From WJLY01 sp964399265 (GTDB lineage Bacteria > Joyebacterota > Joyebacteria > Joyebacterales > Joyebacteraceae), in the NCBI GenBank assembly GCA_964399265.1, contig CAYNQF010000003.1, forward strand, positions 1 through 64,000: DNA of 64,000 nucleotides, given 5' to 3'. Shown piece by piece: positions 17,213 through 26,297 of the stretch (position 1 is the stretch's first letter; each line of letters opens with the position of its first letter). The position numbers and the translations under genes were made by a program. The notes below the pieces were generated by a model that saw only the letters and a program-made list of their open reading frames with translations, searched no databases and was not told where the DNA came from.

Positions 17213-17240
17213 GGGGCGGCTCGACATGAGCCGCCCCTCC
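17213..17240. terminator. Bidirectional terminator between CHASE2-SpoIIE and pepF
   Basis: A 10-bp G/C stem (17213-17222 with 17228-17237), GACAT loop, between convergent genes. The T tract is short. Confidence 0.65.
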
Positions 17241-17289
17241 TGCATTGGATTCTCTCCGACATGTAGCATCGAACCTTTGCGCCGCCTGT

Positions 17290-19107
17290 CTATCCCTCGA
17301 GCCCGCAGTACGTATCGACCTGCGCCGCCAGCACTTTGATGCTCCCCTCCCAGAAATCGCGGGAGCGGATGTCGATGCCGTACTTGGCCGCGAGGTCGGC
17401 GGCCTTGCCCTCGCCGGTGCTGCGCAGCAGCTCCTTGTAGCGCGGGATGAACGCCTCGCCCTCCTTCTGATAGATGGCGTAGACGCCCAGGCCGAAGAGC
17501 AGGCCGAACGCGTAGGGGAAGTTGTAGAAGTTGTAGTCGTACGCGTAGTAGTGCGGCTTCAGGAGCCACATGTAAGGATGCAGGTGGTCCTGGTCGAGTC
17601 CGTCGCCGTAGGTCTGCTTCTGCGCGTCCACCATGATCTCGCAGAACTCATCGGCGGACAGCTCGGCATCGGCGCGGCGCTTCAGGACCTCACTCTCAAA
17701 GATGAACCGCGAGTAGATGTCGACGATGACCTGCGTGGCGTTGATGAGCTGGTTCTCGAGAATGCCCAGCTGTGCCTCGGGCTTCGCGGTCTTCAGGGCC
17801 GCGTTCGTGACGAGCGTCTCGCAGAAGATCGACGCCGTCTCCGCCAGCGTCATCGGCGAACCGGCCCGGATCATGGGAAGGCCAATCTGGCAGTAGTTGT
17901 GGAACGCGTGTCCCAGCTCGTGCGATACGGTCGACAGCTGGTCGAAGCTCCCGTCGAAATTGCACATCACGCGCGACTCATTGACCTTCGGAACGCGCAT
18001 ACAGAAGGCGCCGCCGATCTTCCCGTCGCGCGGCTCCGCGTCGATCCAGTTGTGCTCGAACGCGTTCCTCGCGAAGTCGGCAAGTTCACCGCTGAACGTC
18101 CCGAACTGCTCGACGACGAACGCCGTGAGTTCGTCCCATGTGTACTTGAGCTCCACTGAGCCGACCGGCGCCATCATGTCCCACCAGGGGAGCTTCTGCT
18201 TGCCGAGCTTCTCGGCCTTGCTCCTGAGGTAGCGCCTGAACGTGGGGAAGGAGGCCTTCATTGCCCCCATGAGCGCGTCCAGCGTGGCCCGGTCCATCTT
18301 GTTCGTTTCGAGCGACCAGTGCAGGACGTCGTCGTAGCCGCGCCGCCTGGCCATCGTGACGGCGGTTCCCTTCACACCGTTCATCGCGAACGCTACCGAC
18401 TCGCGGATCGACTCCCATCCCCTGAGTTCCACCTCGTAGGCCCTGTGACGGACGTCCGGGTCCGCGTCGTTAGCGAGGTTGCGGAGCATCGTCATCGGGA
18501 GCGCCTCGGTCCTGCCGCTCTTGTCGGTGAACGGCATCTTGAGCTGGCTCGTGACGCGCTCCTGCAGCTTGTCCATGACGCCGCCGCCCGATGTCACGAG
18601 TTCCGACGCCAAGGCCTCCATCTCGGCGGTCATGCGGTACCTGCTGTCGTCCACGATGTCCTTGAGGGCGAGGCGGTGCTCCTTGGCTACGGGCGCGGTC
18701 TCGACGACCTTGTCCAGCACGGGCGCGAGCGACCCTACCCATGCTTCGAACGGGACGTAGACCTTGCGGAAGCGCACGTGAAGCTGCTCGAACTCGCTCT
18801 GCCTGCGGGCCGCCAGCGTGTTGCGCGAATCGGTCGACACGAAGCTGTAGATGTACGCGTTCAGGGTCGACATCGTGAGCAGCGCTGCGTTCAGGATTTC
18901 GAGGATGCCGTCCAGGACCTTGCCCGTCGCTGCGGTGTCAGCCGGGGGCGCGTCGAGCTTGCGTATGCCGTGCTGTTGCTCATACTTCTCCAGCTTGTCA
19001 AGATAGCCCTTGAAGAGCTCGATGTCGGCCTTGAAGTCGCCCGCGTCCAGCCCTCCGTAGACGTTCGAGAGATCCCAATGGGGGAGCTTGCCCTTCGCGT
19101 CTGCCAT
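17290..19107 (-). CDS. pepF: Oligoendopeptidase F (M3 family zinc peptidase)
   Basis: 605 residues from ATG 19107, which has GGAGG upstream (GCAGGAGGTG); upstream in-frame ATGs are unsupported. The zinc-binding H-E-x-x-H appears as S-H-E-L-G-H near residue 395, followed about 25 residues later by the E-T-A-S-I-F-x-E helix with the third ligand. The size fits PepF (about 600). It degrades oligopeptides in the cytoplasm; there is no signal peptide. It stands alone, facing away from the DUF4097 gene. Confidence 0.92.
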   Translation of the reverse strand: MADAKGKLPHWDLSNVYGGLDAGDFKADIELFKGYLDKLEKYEQQHGIRKLDAPPADTAATGKVLDGILEILNAALLTMSTLNAYIYSFVSTDSRNTLAARRQSEFEQLHVRFRKVYVPFEAWVGSLAPVLDKVVETAPVAKEHRLALKDIVDDSRYRMTAEMEALASELVTSGGGVMDKLQERVTSQLKMPFTDKSGRTEALPMTMLRNLANDADPDVRHRAYEVELRGWESIRESVAFAMNGVKGTAVTMARRRGYDDVLHWSLETNKMDRATLDALMGAMKASFPTFRRYLRSKAEKLGKQKLPWWDMMAPVGSVELKYTWDELTAFVVEQFGTFSGELADFARNAFEHNWIDAEPRDGKIGGAFCMRVPKVNESRVMCNFDGSFDQLSTVSHELGHAFHNYCQIGLPMIRAGSPMTLAETASIFCETLVTNAALKTAKPEAQLGILENQLINATQVIVDIYSRFIFESEVLKRRADAELSADEFCEIMVDAQKQTYGDGLDQDHLHPYMWLLKPHYYAYDYNFYNFPYAFGLLFGLGVYAIYQKEGEAFIPRYKELLRSTGEGKAADLAAKYGIDIRSRDFWEGSIKVLAAQVDTYCGLEG

Positions 19108-19341
19108 TCTCACACCTCCTGCATTGTCCTGTTTCGTTCGGGGAGCGTCCATGCTATCACGGCACGTAGCGGCCATGAAGGGCTAGTTGCGGCATCCGGC
19201 GGTCGCCGGGGCGCTGGGGCCCCAAGCCTCTCACGGAAAAACCATGTGGGCCCGGACGGTGTCTCAGATGATGTGCGGGTCACTGGGATGTGCCCGTATC
19301 CATCCAGAGCGCAAGTCTTGCCTCAACAAGGAGGTCGGGGG

Positions 19342-20337
19342 ATGAACGCTATCACCATGGCAGTAATGGCTCTAGCAGCGTTGGGTGTCGTCGCCTCGCC
19401 CTCCAGGGCGACGACGATCGACAGGGATTTTCACCAGAGCTTTGAGGTGAGCGAGGGGTTCCGGCTGGAGGTGAACAACGGCGACGGTGACGTGACGATC
19501 ACCCCTTGGGACCAGGACGTAATCGATGTCGCCGTGCGCTGCCGCGCCGACGTGGTTCGCCTCGGCGTCGGAGACCCGCCGGACTTCACGGTGGACTTTG
19601 AGACCGGAGACGACTTCGTCAAGGTGACCGGCCGCATGCTGCCGAGCGGTCCGGCGATGTTCCAGTCGGTTCAGATCTACGACTACAGGTACACGATAAG
19701 GGCACCGGCGTGGGTGATGCTCGAGATCAATGGAAGCGACGGAGACATCGAGATCAGCGGGTGGCGTGCCGAGATAGACTGCGCTCTCGACGACGGCGAT
19801 GTGCTGCTCGACAACGTGGCGGCACCGACCACGAGGATCGCTCTGAACGACGGAGACGTGACCGGAGTCGGCGTGTCCGGCGAACTGCGCATCTCGGGAG
19901 ACGACGGTGAGATAAGTCTGAGCAAGTGCGGTCCTGTCGTGACTAAGCTCGAAATCCAGGACGGAAGCGTCGACGTATCAGACTCGCGCGGCAGTTTCGA
20001 CGTGTCCGTCGACGACGGGAACGTGTCTCTTGCGCTCGTCGAGGCGGGCGACGTGCGCGTTCGCGCGGCCGACGGAGACGTGAGCGCGACGGTGGCGGAA
20101 GGATCTCCCGCGAGTCTCGACATAGAGACCGACGACGGAGAGGTCTTCGTGTCGATGCCGCCGGCCTCGTCCTACTCGTTCCGCATACAGACCGACGGCG
20201 GCCGCGTCAGCATCGACATTCCCGACCAGCAGGACGTCATGAAGGATGAGCACATGGCGATGGGCCGAGTGCGCGGCGGCACCGGGAACGTGCGGGTCAA
20301 GACTCGCGACGGCGATGTTCGGATCACGGAGGGCTGA
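19342..20337 (+). CDS. Exported DUF4097-type beta-repeat protein
   Basis: 331 residues from ATG 19342 (GGAGG nearby). A signal peptide (about 1-23) is followed by a repetitive domain in which D-G-D-V or D-D-G-x-V recurs about ten times every 20-25 residues. That is the pattern of the DUF4097/adhesin-like beta-helix family, found on cell surfaces or as polymer-forming bactofilin-like scaffolds. The longer open frame upstream reads antisense to pepF and is rejected. The function is unknown. The neighbour on the right converges with only 9 bases between stops. Confidence 0.8.
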   Translation: MNAITMAVMALAALGVVASPSRATTIDRDFHQSFEVSEGFRLEVNNGDGDVTITPWDQDVIDVAVRCRADVVRLGVGDPPDFTVDFETGDDFVKVTGRMLPSGPAMFQSVQIYDYRYTIRAPAWVMLEINGSDGDIEISGWRAEIDCALDDGDVLLDNVAAPTTRIALNDGDVTGVGVSGELRISGDDGEISLSKCGPVVTKLEIQDGSVDVSDSRGSFDVSVDDGNVSLALVEAGDVRVRAADGDVSATVAEGSPASLDIETDDGEVFVSMPPASSYSFRIQTDGGRVSIDIPDQQDVMKDEHMAMGRVRGGTGNVRVKTRDGDVRITEG

Positions 20338-20346
20338 GGGGTCGGC

Positions 20347-20898
20347 CTACTCCTCGCGCCGGAATCTGATCAGGATGCGTAGGGACAACCACACGATTAG
20401 CACGACGAACGCCGCGAGCACGTAGAAGAAGCTCGATGGGAGAGACGGCGTGCCCCCCGTCATGTTGGCGCGGAATACCGATTCAGTCACAGCGATGAGG
20501 AAGGCCAGCGTCGCCGTCTCGATCCAGAGTATCTGGCTCCAGATGAACCGGAGCGTGTCGTCCTTCCGCTCCGGCTGCAGCCAGTAGTCCCTGTTCGGGA
20601 TGTTCATGATGCCCGTTGGGATTCTGGCGGCGTACCTGACGAAGAGCAAGGCACCGACCACGAAGATGGCCTCTATCGCGGCCATGGTCGCCACGAACCC
20701 CGCGCGGTCCATCCATCCGTTGGCGCGTCCCGCCATGTCGAAGTGGGTGACCAGCCTGTCCGGAATGATCCCGTAGTAGTGGACGAACTGCACAGCGGCC
20801 ACGATGACCAGCAACACCATTATCGTCAGTGGTGTGCGGTCCAACTCCGCTCTGTTCGAGCCCTCGTGGCTCGAGCCCTCGCTGTCATGTGTCCCCAT
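20347..20898 (-). CDS. DUF1648-type integral membrane protein
   Basis: About 183 residues with four TM helices. After the first helix comes I-P-D-R-L-V-T-H-F-D-M-A-G-R-A-N-G-W, close to the 'P..hW...G.aD' motif of DUF1648/YhdP-like SdpI-family proteins. Its role is unknown; SdpI relatives act in immunity or signalling. ATG 20898 overlaps the end of the GNAT gene by 14 bases, so the two are coupled. Confidence 0.7.
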   Translation of the reverse strand: MGTHDSEGSSHEGSNRAELDRTPLTIMVLLVIVAAVQFVHYYGIIPDRLVTHFDMAGRANGWMDRAGFVATMAAIEAIFVVGALLFVRYAARIPTGIMNIPNRDYWLQPERKDDTLRFIWSQILWIETATLAFLIAVTESVFRANMTGGTPSLPSSFFYVLAAFVVLIVWLSLRILIRFRREE

Positions 20899-21451
20899 GC
20901 AGAGCCTTCCATTCGTGTTCAAGGATGGCGTAGAGGTGTGAGTCGCGCCAGTTGCCCCTGATGAGTGAGTCCTCACGGAAGTGCGCTTCTCTTCTCATGC
21001 CGGTCTTCTCGAGCACGCGCGCTGACGCGACGTTCTTCGTGTCGCATGTTGCTATGATGCGGTGTAGCCCGAGACGCTCGAATCCGAATCGAACCAGCGC
21101 CAACGACGCCTCGGTGGCCAGGCCCAGTCCCCAGTGGTCGCGCCGCAGGCAGTAACCCATGTCGGCGCGCAGGTCCGAGGGGGCGGATACCCGGATGCCG
21201 CAGCCTCCGATCAGCTCACCGCCGTCCGCGAGCGTGACGGCCAGTTCGAAGGCCGTCCGTGGCGACTGCGCCTGAGCGATCAGAGAGCGTTCCATGAATG
21301 CGCACGTGTCCCCGAGCGTGTTAGGCCCCCACGGCATGAACCGCACGACCTCAGGGTCGGAGCCGTACCTGTGCACGGCGTCCACATCCTCGCGCACGAA
21401 GTCCCGGAGCACCAGGCGTTCTGTCGTTATCGGGAGCAGAGTCTCAGGCAT
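20885..21451 (-). CDS. GNAT acetyltransferase, RimJ/RimL-like
   Basis: 188 residues. The N-terminal T-E-R-L-V-L-R-D motif and the G-Y-C-L-R-R-D-H-W-G-L-G-L-A-T-E-A block (about 98-114, acetyl-CoA pyrophosphate loop) are typical of RimJ/L-type N-acetyltransferases. N-V-A-S-A-R-V-L-E-K-T-G-M follows near residue 142. The substrate (a ribosomal protein or small molecule) is unknown. AGGA lies upstream of ATG 21451. Confidence 0.88.
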   Translation of the reverse strand: MPETLLPITTERLVLRDFVREDVDAVHRYGSDPEVVRFMPWGPNTLGDTCAFMERSLIAQAQSPRTAFELAVTLADGGELIGGCGIRVSAPSDLRADMGYCLRRDHWGLGLATEASLALVRFGFERLGLHRIIATCDTKNVASARVLEKTGMRREAHFREDSLIRGNWRDSHLYAILEHEWKALHGDT

Positions 21452-21508
21452 TCCTCATCCGTCCTTGGCAGGTCGGCCTCTCAGGCGTCGCTTCCTCTCC
21501 TCCACCGG

Positions 21509-22276
21509 TCAGATCCTCAGGCACGCCTCGGCCGCGAGCCACAGGAGCTCCTCGCGAATGTTGCCGTGCTTCTGCCAGCGGCGATGGTCCCACTCGTCTC
21601 CGCTCACGTCGTCCCCGCCGTAGAGAATCTGGCCGAACGGCACTCCTCTGAACCGGGCGACGGCGAAGAACGCGGCGGCCTCCATCTCAACCGCGATGCA
21701 ACCCTCTTCCCTCCTGCGCCTGACCTTGTCCCTCGTCTCACGGTAGATGGCGTCGGTCGTCCACACCTTGCCCTGCAGGTAGTCGACACCGTGCTCGGTG
21801 AGCGTCGACTCGATGGCTGCGACCGCCTCGGGCGACGGTTCGACCTCGCGACTTGGCGGCAGGTAGTGGTACGAGGTGCCTTCGTCGCGCACGGCGGACG
21901 TGGGCACGATCACCCTGCCGACGCGAATGTCGGGAAGAAGGACTCCCGCGCCGCCGCACGCCACGAACTTGCGGCAGCCGAGGCATATGACCTCCTCGAG
22001 CATCGCGGCCGCGAAAGGGGCCGTGAGTCCGGGCTGGAAGACGGCGAGCCGGCGACCGTCGATGTCCATCTCGTACAGGGGATGGCGGCCCATCTCTGAG
22101 CCAAGAGCGGCGATCTCGGTCACGCGTCCCTCGTCCTTCAGCCTGTCGATGACGTCCTGGAAGAAGCACGGCACGCAGTGCTCGGGCGCGTCGATCGGCT
22201 TGATGTGACAGGACGGCTCGATGACCGCCGTGGGCGACGGGTCGTGCTCCAGTATCGGGATCTCGTGCTCTCGCAT
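21509..22276 (-). CDS. Nucleoside phosphorylase (uridine phosphorylase-like)
   Basis: 255 residues from ATG 22276, preceded by a purine-rich site and a good promoter. The central F-V-A-C-G-G-A-G-V-L segment (phosphate/ribose binding) and V-E-M-E-A-A-A-F-F near residue 190 are the phosphorylase superfamily (PNP_UDP_1) signatures. It releases the base and ribose-1-phosphate, complementing the nucleoside hydrolase 14 kb away in nucleoside salvage. The substrate cannot be determined. Confidence 0.85.
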   Translation of the reverse strand: MREHEIPILEHDPSPTAVIEPSCHIKPIDAPEHCVPCFFQDVIDRLKDEGRVTEIAALGSEMGRHPLYEMDIDGRRLAVFQPGLTAPFAAAMLEEVICLGCRKFVACGGAGVLLPDIRVGRVIVPTSAVRDEGTSYHYLPPSREVEPSPEAVAAIESTLTEHGVDYLQGKVWTTDAIYRETRDKVRRRREEGCIAVEMEAAAFFAVARFRGVPFGQILYGGDDVSGDEWDHRRWQKHGNIREELLWLAAEACLRI

Positions 22277-22304
22277 CTCGCCTGCCTCTTTCCAAGATTG
22301 AGAG

Positions 22305-22333
22305 AACATACCAGCGCCTGAGGACGGGCACAA
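22305..22333 (-). promoter_or_regulatory. Putative promoter of the nucleoside phosphorylase gene
   Basis: On the minus strand TTGTGC (22333-22328), 17-base spacer, TATGTT (22310-22305), 29 bases before the start codon. Confidence 0.5.
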
Positions 22334-22552
22334 CCGGTTCGTCTGGCCCGGAGTGCCCTGGGTGGGGCCTGTCCGTTGTGCGGAGTCCTGAGCAATCTCA
22401 GAGATGACGACGGTCGTGGCACGGAGCTTGCTTGATGGCGCTAGAGACCACGCGATACCTGTGCAGTATAGACATAGAGAATCCATCTTGATGATCTGCC
22501 CTCATTTGTCCGTCGCCTGTGGGTGCCGGACGCGTACGTGGGAGGATGAGAA

Positions 22553-25216
22553 GTGAAGGGCCGGCAGGGCATACGCAGCATGGAGAACGAGATCATCCTG
22601 CTGTCGGTCGCCGCGGCGATGTTCGCGTGGGTCATGCAGTCGGCGCTGGACTTCTACTTCCACTACTGGGGTGGGACGTTTCCGGACGTGCTGCTGCTGA
22701 ACATTCCGCAGCGTGAGGTGTACAGCAGGGTCGTCATAACCGTCGGCTTCCTGCTCGCCGGCGTCATCATCTCCCGGATGGTGAGAAGGCTGGCGCAGAC
22801 CGAAGCCAACCGCGCCAATCTGAACGATTGTCTCACTGCGATCAGGGCGGTGAACCAGACCATAACGAGGGTGCGCGACAGACACGCGGTCGTGGACAGG
22901 GTCTGCAAGCAGCTCGTGGAGCACAGGGGCTATGCCGCAGTCGACATCCGGCTGACCAAGTCGAGCGGCGGAGCGTGTGGGAGCGCGTCGAAGCAGCAGT
23001 GTTCTGAGGACACGGCCACCGTCGAGATCCCGCTGAGTTGCGGCGAGCACGTGTACGGCACTCTTGCCGCATCGCTGCCGGTCGGACTCGCGTCGGATTC
23101 GCAGGAGCGCGAGTTCCTCCAGGAGGTGGCGGAGGACCTCGCGTTCTCCGTTCGAAGCATCATCCTCGAGGAGGAGCGCTTCCGACACGAGGAGACGCAG
23201 CGCGCTCTGTATCAGGTGGCTGGGGCACTGAGTGAAGCGGCGGTACAGGGAGAGCTGCAGCCCGCGGTGCAGTATGGCCTCTCCGGCGTACTCGGAACGT
23301 CCGACATCAGGCTGTGGGAGTACGACGCTCTCGCCGGAACGATCTCGCATCGTTGTCCCGTCGGCGAAGCCGCCGGCTCCGGCGGTTGCACGGTCGCGGC
23401 CGCGGGGACGCTCGAGGGGTGCGTGGCCGCGTCTGGTGTCACTCTTCGTGTGCGAAGAAGCCAGATGCAGCGGATGATGGAAGAGGGTCTCCTGTCTGAG
23501 CGCGACGAGCTTCCGGCCGTCTGGGCCGGTGTCCCGTACCGCGTTGGCGGCCAGGTCAGGGGCGTCGTGTCCGTGACACACCCCAAGGACGCCGGGGCGC
23601 TCAGCGACCAGGAGATGGAGGTCATCGAATTCGTCGCCGACCAGCTCGGGAAGACGCTCGAGCAGGAGCGCGCGGACTCGGAGGTGCGGGAGCAGCGCGA
23701 GCAGCTCCAGACGATACTCGATTCAGTGCCCGCGCAGATCTTCTACCGCGACTGCGACGGAAGACATCTGAGGGTGAACCGCGTCCTTGCCGAGATGCAC
23801 GGGATCCCGAAAGAGGACTGGGTGGGGAGGACGTTCGAGGAGGTGCTGCCCGGTCACGGCGACGGCAACCGGAGCGCCGACGACTTCGTGGTTCGAACCG
23901 GGCAGCCGAATCTCGGACGTCTGGAAGCGTCCGAGGTGGACGGCCACATGAGGTGGTTCGTTACCGACCGCATCCCCTACCTGAATAACGAGGGAGAGAT
24001 CGTCGGTGTGATCGGCTTCTCCATGGACATCACCGACCGCAGGGAGGCGGAGGCGGCGCTCTCCGTCAAGGAAGAGGAGCTCAGGCAGTCTCAGAAGATG
24101 GAAGCCGTTGGATTGCTCGCAGGCGGGATCGCGCACGACTTCAACAATCTGCTGACCGCGATATCCGGCTACGCCGAGCTGTCACTTGGGGAGGTCGAGG
24201 GAAGGGAGACACTCGGAGAGAACCTCAAGAGCATTCAGAGTGCCGCCGCCAGGGCCGCGTGCCTCACGAGACAACTCCTCGCGTTCAGTCGACGCCAGCC
24301 GCTCCAGCTCTCTGTCCTCAACATCAACTCCGTCGTGACCGACGTTCGGAAGATGCTCGAGAGACTCATCGGCGAGGATATCGTGCTCTCGACCGATCTG
24401 GCAGAGGACCTTCCCTGCGTGAGCGCCGACCCGTCGCAGGTCGCACAGGCCGTTGTCAATCTCGCGGTCAACGCCCGCGACGCCATGCCGGAAGGTGGGG
24501 CGCTCACAATTTCCACGAAGAGGGTGTATCTGAGTGAGCGCGAGTGCGCCTCGGTTCCGCATTGGAGGCCCGGGACGTTCGCATGCATTTCGGTGAGCGA
24601 CAACGGCATCGGGATGGATGAGGACATGCTGAGTCACATATTCGAGCCGTTCTTCACGACGAAGGGCCCGCATGCCGGGACCGGCCTAGGGCTCGCGGTG
24701 ATATACGGAAGCGTCAAGCAGCACGGAGGCTGGATAGATGTGCACAGTGTTCCGAGGGAGGGGTCTACGTTCACCATCTATCTGCCCTCGACGGACGATG
24801 CCCCCGAAGAGACCCGCGACGATGAGCAGCATGTTGACGCGGTCGACTCGTGCGGCCGACGAATACTGGTCGTCGAGGATGAGGACCTGATCCGGCATCT
24901 CGCCGTCAAGGTCCTGACCAGACAGGGGTACACGATCGTGGAGGCCTCGTCCGCCGAAGAGGCGATGGAGCATCTGGAGGGCGACGGGGCGCCGTTCGAC
25001 CTCATCTTCACCGACGTCGTGTTGCCCGGGATGAGCGGCATGCAGCTGGCCGACGAGGTTCTCTCCCGTGACCCCGATTCGAAGATCCTGATGTGCAGCG
25101 GGTACGCCGACCGAAGGTCCCAGTGGTCGCTCATAAGTGAGCGCGGCCTCCCGTTCCTCGATAAGCCCTACTCGGTCGCCGACCTCCTCAGGATAGTCGG
25201 CGGCATCATTCAGTGA
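22553..25216 (+). CDS. Membrane-bound hybrid histidine kinase with GAF-like and PAS domains
   Basis: 887 residues. GTG 22553 is supported by GGAGG seven bases upstream. Two TM helices (about 13-32 and 59-79) are followed by two GAF-like regions (about 95-205 and 215-370), a PAS domain (about 385-500), HisKA with H528 in A-H-D-F-N-N, an HATPase_c domain (N-A-R-D-A, D-N-G-I-G-M, T-G-L-G-L-A), and a C-terminal receiver domain (about 765-885) with the phosphoacceptor Asp821 in F-T-D-V-V-L-P. The fused receiver suggests phosphorelay or self-regulation. No separate response regulator or output gene lies beside it, so its target is unknown. Confidence 0.92.
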   Translation: MKGRQGIRSMENEIILLSVAAAMFAWVMQSALDFYFHYWGGTFPDVLLLNIPQREVYSRVVITVGFLLAGVIISRMVRRLAQTEANRANLNDCLTAIRAVNQTITRVRDRHAVVDRVCKQLVEHRGYAAVDIRLTKSSGGACGSASKQQCSEDTATVEIPLSCGEHVYGTLAASLPVGLASDSQEREFLQEVAEDLAFSVRSIILEEERFRHEETQRALYQVAGALSEAAVQGELQPAVQYGLSGVLGTSDIRLWEYDALAGTISHRCPVGEAAGSGGCTVAAAGTLEGCVAASGVTLRVRRSQMQRMMEEGLLSERDELPAVWAGVPYRVGGQVRGVVSVTHPKDAGALSDQEMEVIEFVADQLGKTLEQERADSEVREQREQLQTILDSVPAQIFYRDCDGRHLRVNRVLAEMHGIPKEDWVGRTFEEVLPGHGDGNRSADDFVVRTGQPNLGRLEASEVDGHMRWFVTDRIPYLNNEGEIVGVIGFSMDITDRREAEAALSVKEEELRQSQKMEAVGLLAGGIAHDFNNLLTAISGYAELSLGEVEGRETLGENLKSIQSAAARAACLTRQLLAFSRRQPLQLSVLNINSVVTDVRKMLERLIGEDIVLSTDLAEDLPCVSADPSQVAQAVVNLAVNARDAMPEGGALTISTKRVYLSERECASVPHWRPGTFACISVSDNGIGMDEDMLSHIFEPFFTTKGPHAGTGLGLAVIYGSVKQHGGWIDVHSVPREGSTFTIYLPSTDDAPEETRDDEQHVDAVDSCGRRILVVEDEDLIRHLAVKVLTRQGYTIVEASSAEEAMEHLEGDGAPFDLIFTDVVLPGMSGMQLADEVLSRDPDSKILMCSGYADRRSQWSLISERGLPFLDKPYSVADLLRIVGGIIQ

Positions 25217-25269
25217 CGCCGGCCTCGCCGCTCTGGCGAAGGCGCCCCACTTGTGGTTGAATCGTCCAC

Positions 25270-25758
25270 ATGGGCAAGCTCGTGGACATCCCTCGGGGAC
25301 GTGTCGTTGTACTGGGAGTCGGCAACGTCCTGAAGGGCGACGACGCGGCCGGTCCTGCCGTGGCGGAGGCCCTGGCCAGGGAATTCCCCGGCAGGGCCTT
25401 CGACGGTGGTCAGGCCCCGGAGAACTTCGCGGGCCCCGTGCGCAGGGCCGAGCCCGAGACGATCGTGATCGTGGACGCGGCCGACTTCGGCGGTGAGCCG
25501 GGTGAAGTGCGGGTCGCTTCCGCCGAGGATGTCGGCGGTCTCATGATGGGGACCCACGCGCCTCCGCTCTCGGTCTTCATGTCCATTCTGAAGGAAGAGA
25601 CCGGGGCGGACGTCTACCTGCTCGCTGTCCAGGCGGCCTCCATGCGTCTGGGCGACATGATGAGCCCAGACGTGAGGACCGCGGTGGACGGCATCATTCT
25701 GGAGCTGACCGCGATCATGGGCGTGGGGTCGAAGATGCGGAGAGTTGAAGGCGCGTAG
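25270..25758 (+). CDS. hycI: HycI-type hydrogenase maturation protease
   Basis: 162 residues, M52 family. G-V-G-N-V-L-K-G-D-D-A-A-G-P (16-29), G-G-Q-A-P-E-N (46-52), V-D-A-A-D (68-72) and T-H-A-P (95-98) line up with E. coli HycI, giving the nickel-sensing acidic residues and His96. HycI cuts the C-terminal tail of group 4 hydrogenase large subunits after Ni insertion. The large-subunit fragment at the left edge has such a tail, so I infer it is the substrate, although the genes are 25 kb apart. No other hyp genes are visible. Its RBS is weak. Confidence 0.9.
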   Translation: MGKLVDIPRGRVVVLGVGNVLKGDDAAGPAVAEALAREFPGRAFDGGQAPENFAGPVRRAEPETIVIVDAADFGGEPGEVRVASAEDVGGLMMGTHAPPLSVFMSILKEETGADVYLLAVQAASMRLGDMMSPDVRTAVDGIILELTAIMGVGSKMRRVEGA

Positions 25759-25781
25759 GACTGAACGTACGGAGGACGGGA

Positions 25782-26288
25782 ATGAAGACTCGGACTGATG
25801 CCGCTTTGTTCCGTCGCAGGGGGTCGGGCGTGTTCGCGGCGCTCTTGGCGTGCGCGATCCTGCTCACCTCCTGCGCCAGCGTGGATCCGCCCAAGGTGAT
25901 GATCAAGAACGTCGAGATAGACGGATTGTCGTTCGACGGTGTCGAACTCGTGCTCAACGTGGAGGTGCGGAACCCCAACGGGTTCGGCGCGAACGTGGGG
26001 CGCCTGGAGTACGAGGTCGAGATAGACGGAGCGGAGATGGCCAACGGCCGGATGGCGGAGGAGGTCTTCGTGCCCGCGGGGGGCAGCGCCGAGGTCGCGG
26101 TGCCGTTCACGGTCACGTGGGAGGGGATAGGCAAGGGAGTCGACCGGTACCTGGACGGCGCAGAACACAACTGGAAGCTCTCCGGGAGCGTCCGCGTCAG
26201 CAACGGGGCTCTCGCGAAGACGTTCGACTTCTCGGAGGAGGGGAGATTCCAGAGTCCCGACGCCGACGAGGTGGAGATGGATTTCTAG
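25782..26288 (+). CDS. LEA14/LEA2-like lipoprotein
   Basis: 168 residues. A lipoprotein signal (L-L-T-S-C, Cys31) is followed by a beta-sandwich with the V-E-V-R-N-P-N-G-F motif (about 64-72) characteristic of LEA14-like (LEA_2/WHy) proteins. A lipid-anchored envelope protein is inferred; bacterial members have no settled function. GGAGG precedes ATG 25782, 23 bases after hycI, and hflX starts 10 bases downstream. Confidence 0.8.
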   Translation: MKTRTDAALFRRRGSGVFAALLACAILLTSCASVDPPKVMIKNVEIDGLSFDGVELVLNVEVRNPNGFGANVGRLEYEVEIDGAEMANGRMAEEVFVPAGGSAEVAVPFTVTWEGIGKGVDRYLDGAEHNWKLSGSVRVSNGALAKTFDFSEEGRFQSPDADEVEMDF

Positions 26289-26297
26289 ACCCGCTGC

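Noticed and set aside
18319..20337. A 672-residue gene including the DUF4097 protein
   Set aside because: The first 341 codons are antisense to pepF. A signal peptide and RBS mark the real start at 19342.
22439..22500. Promoter of the hybrid histidine kinase near TATAGA
   Set aside because: The -10-like sequence is fair but I see no acceptable -35 at the right distance.
23880..23900. tRNA-like GGTTCGAA sequence
   Set aside because: It lies within the kinase coding region and no cloverleaf arms surround it. No tRNA was found in the window.
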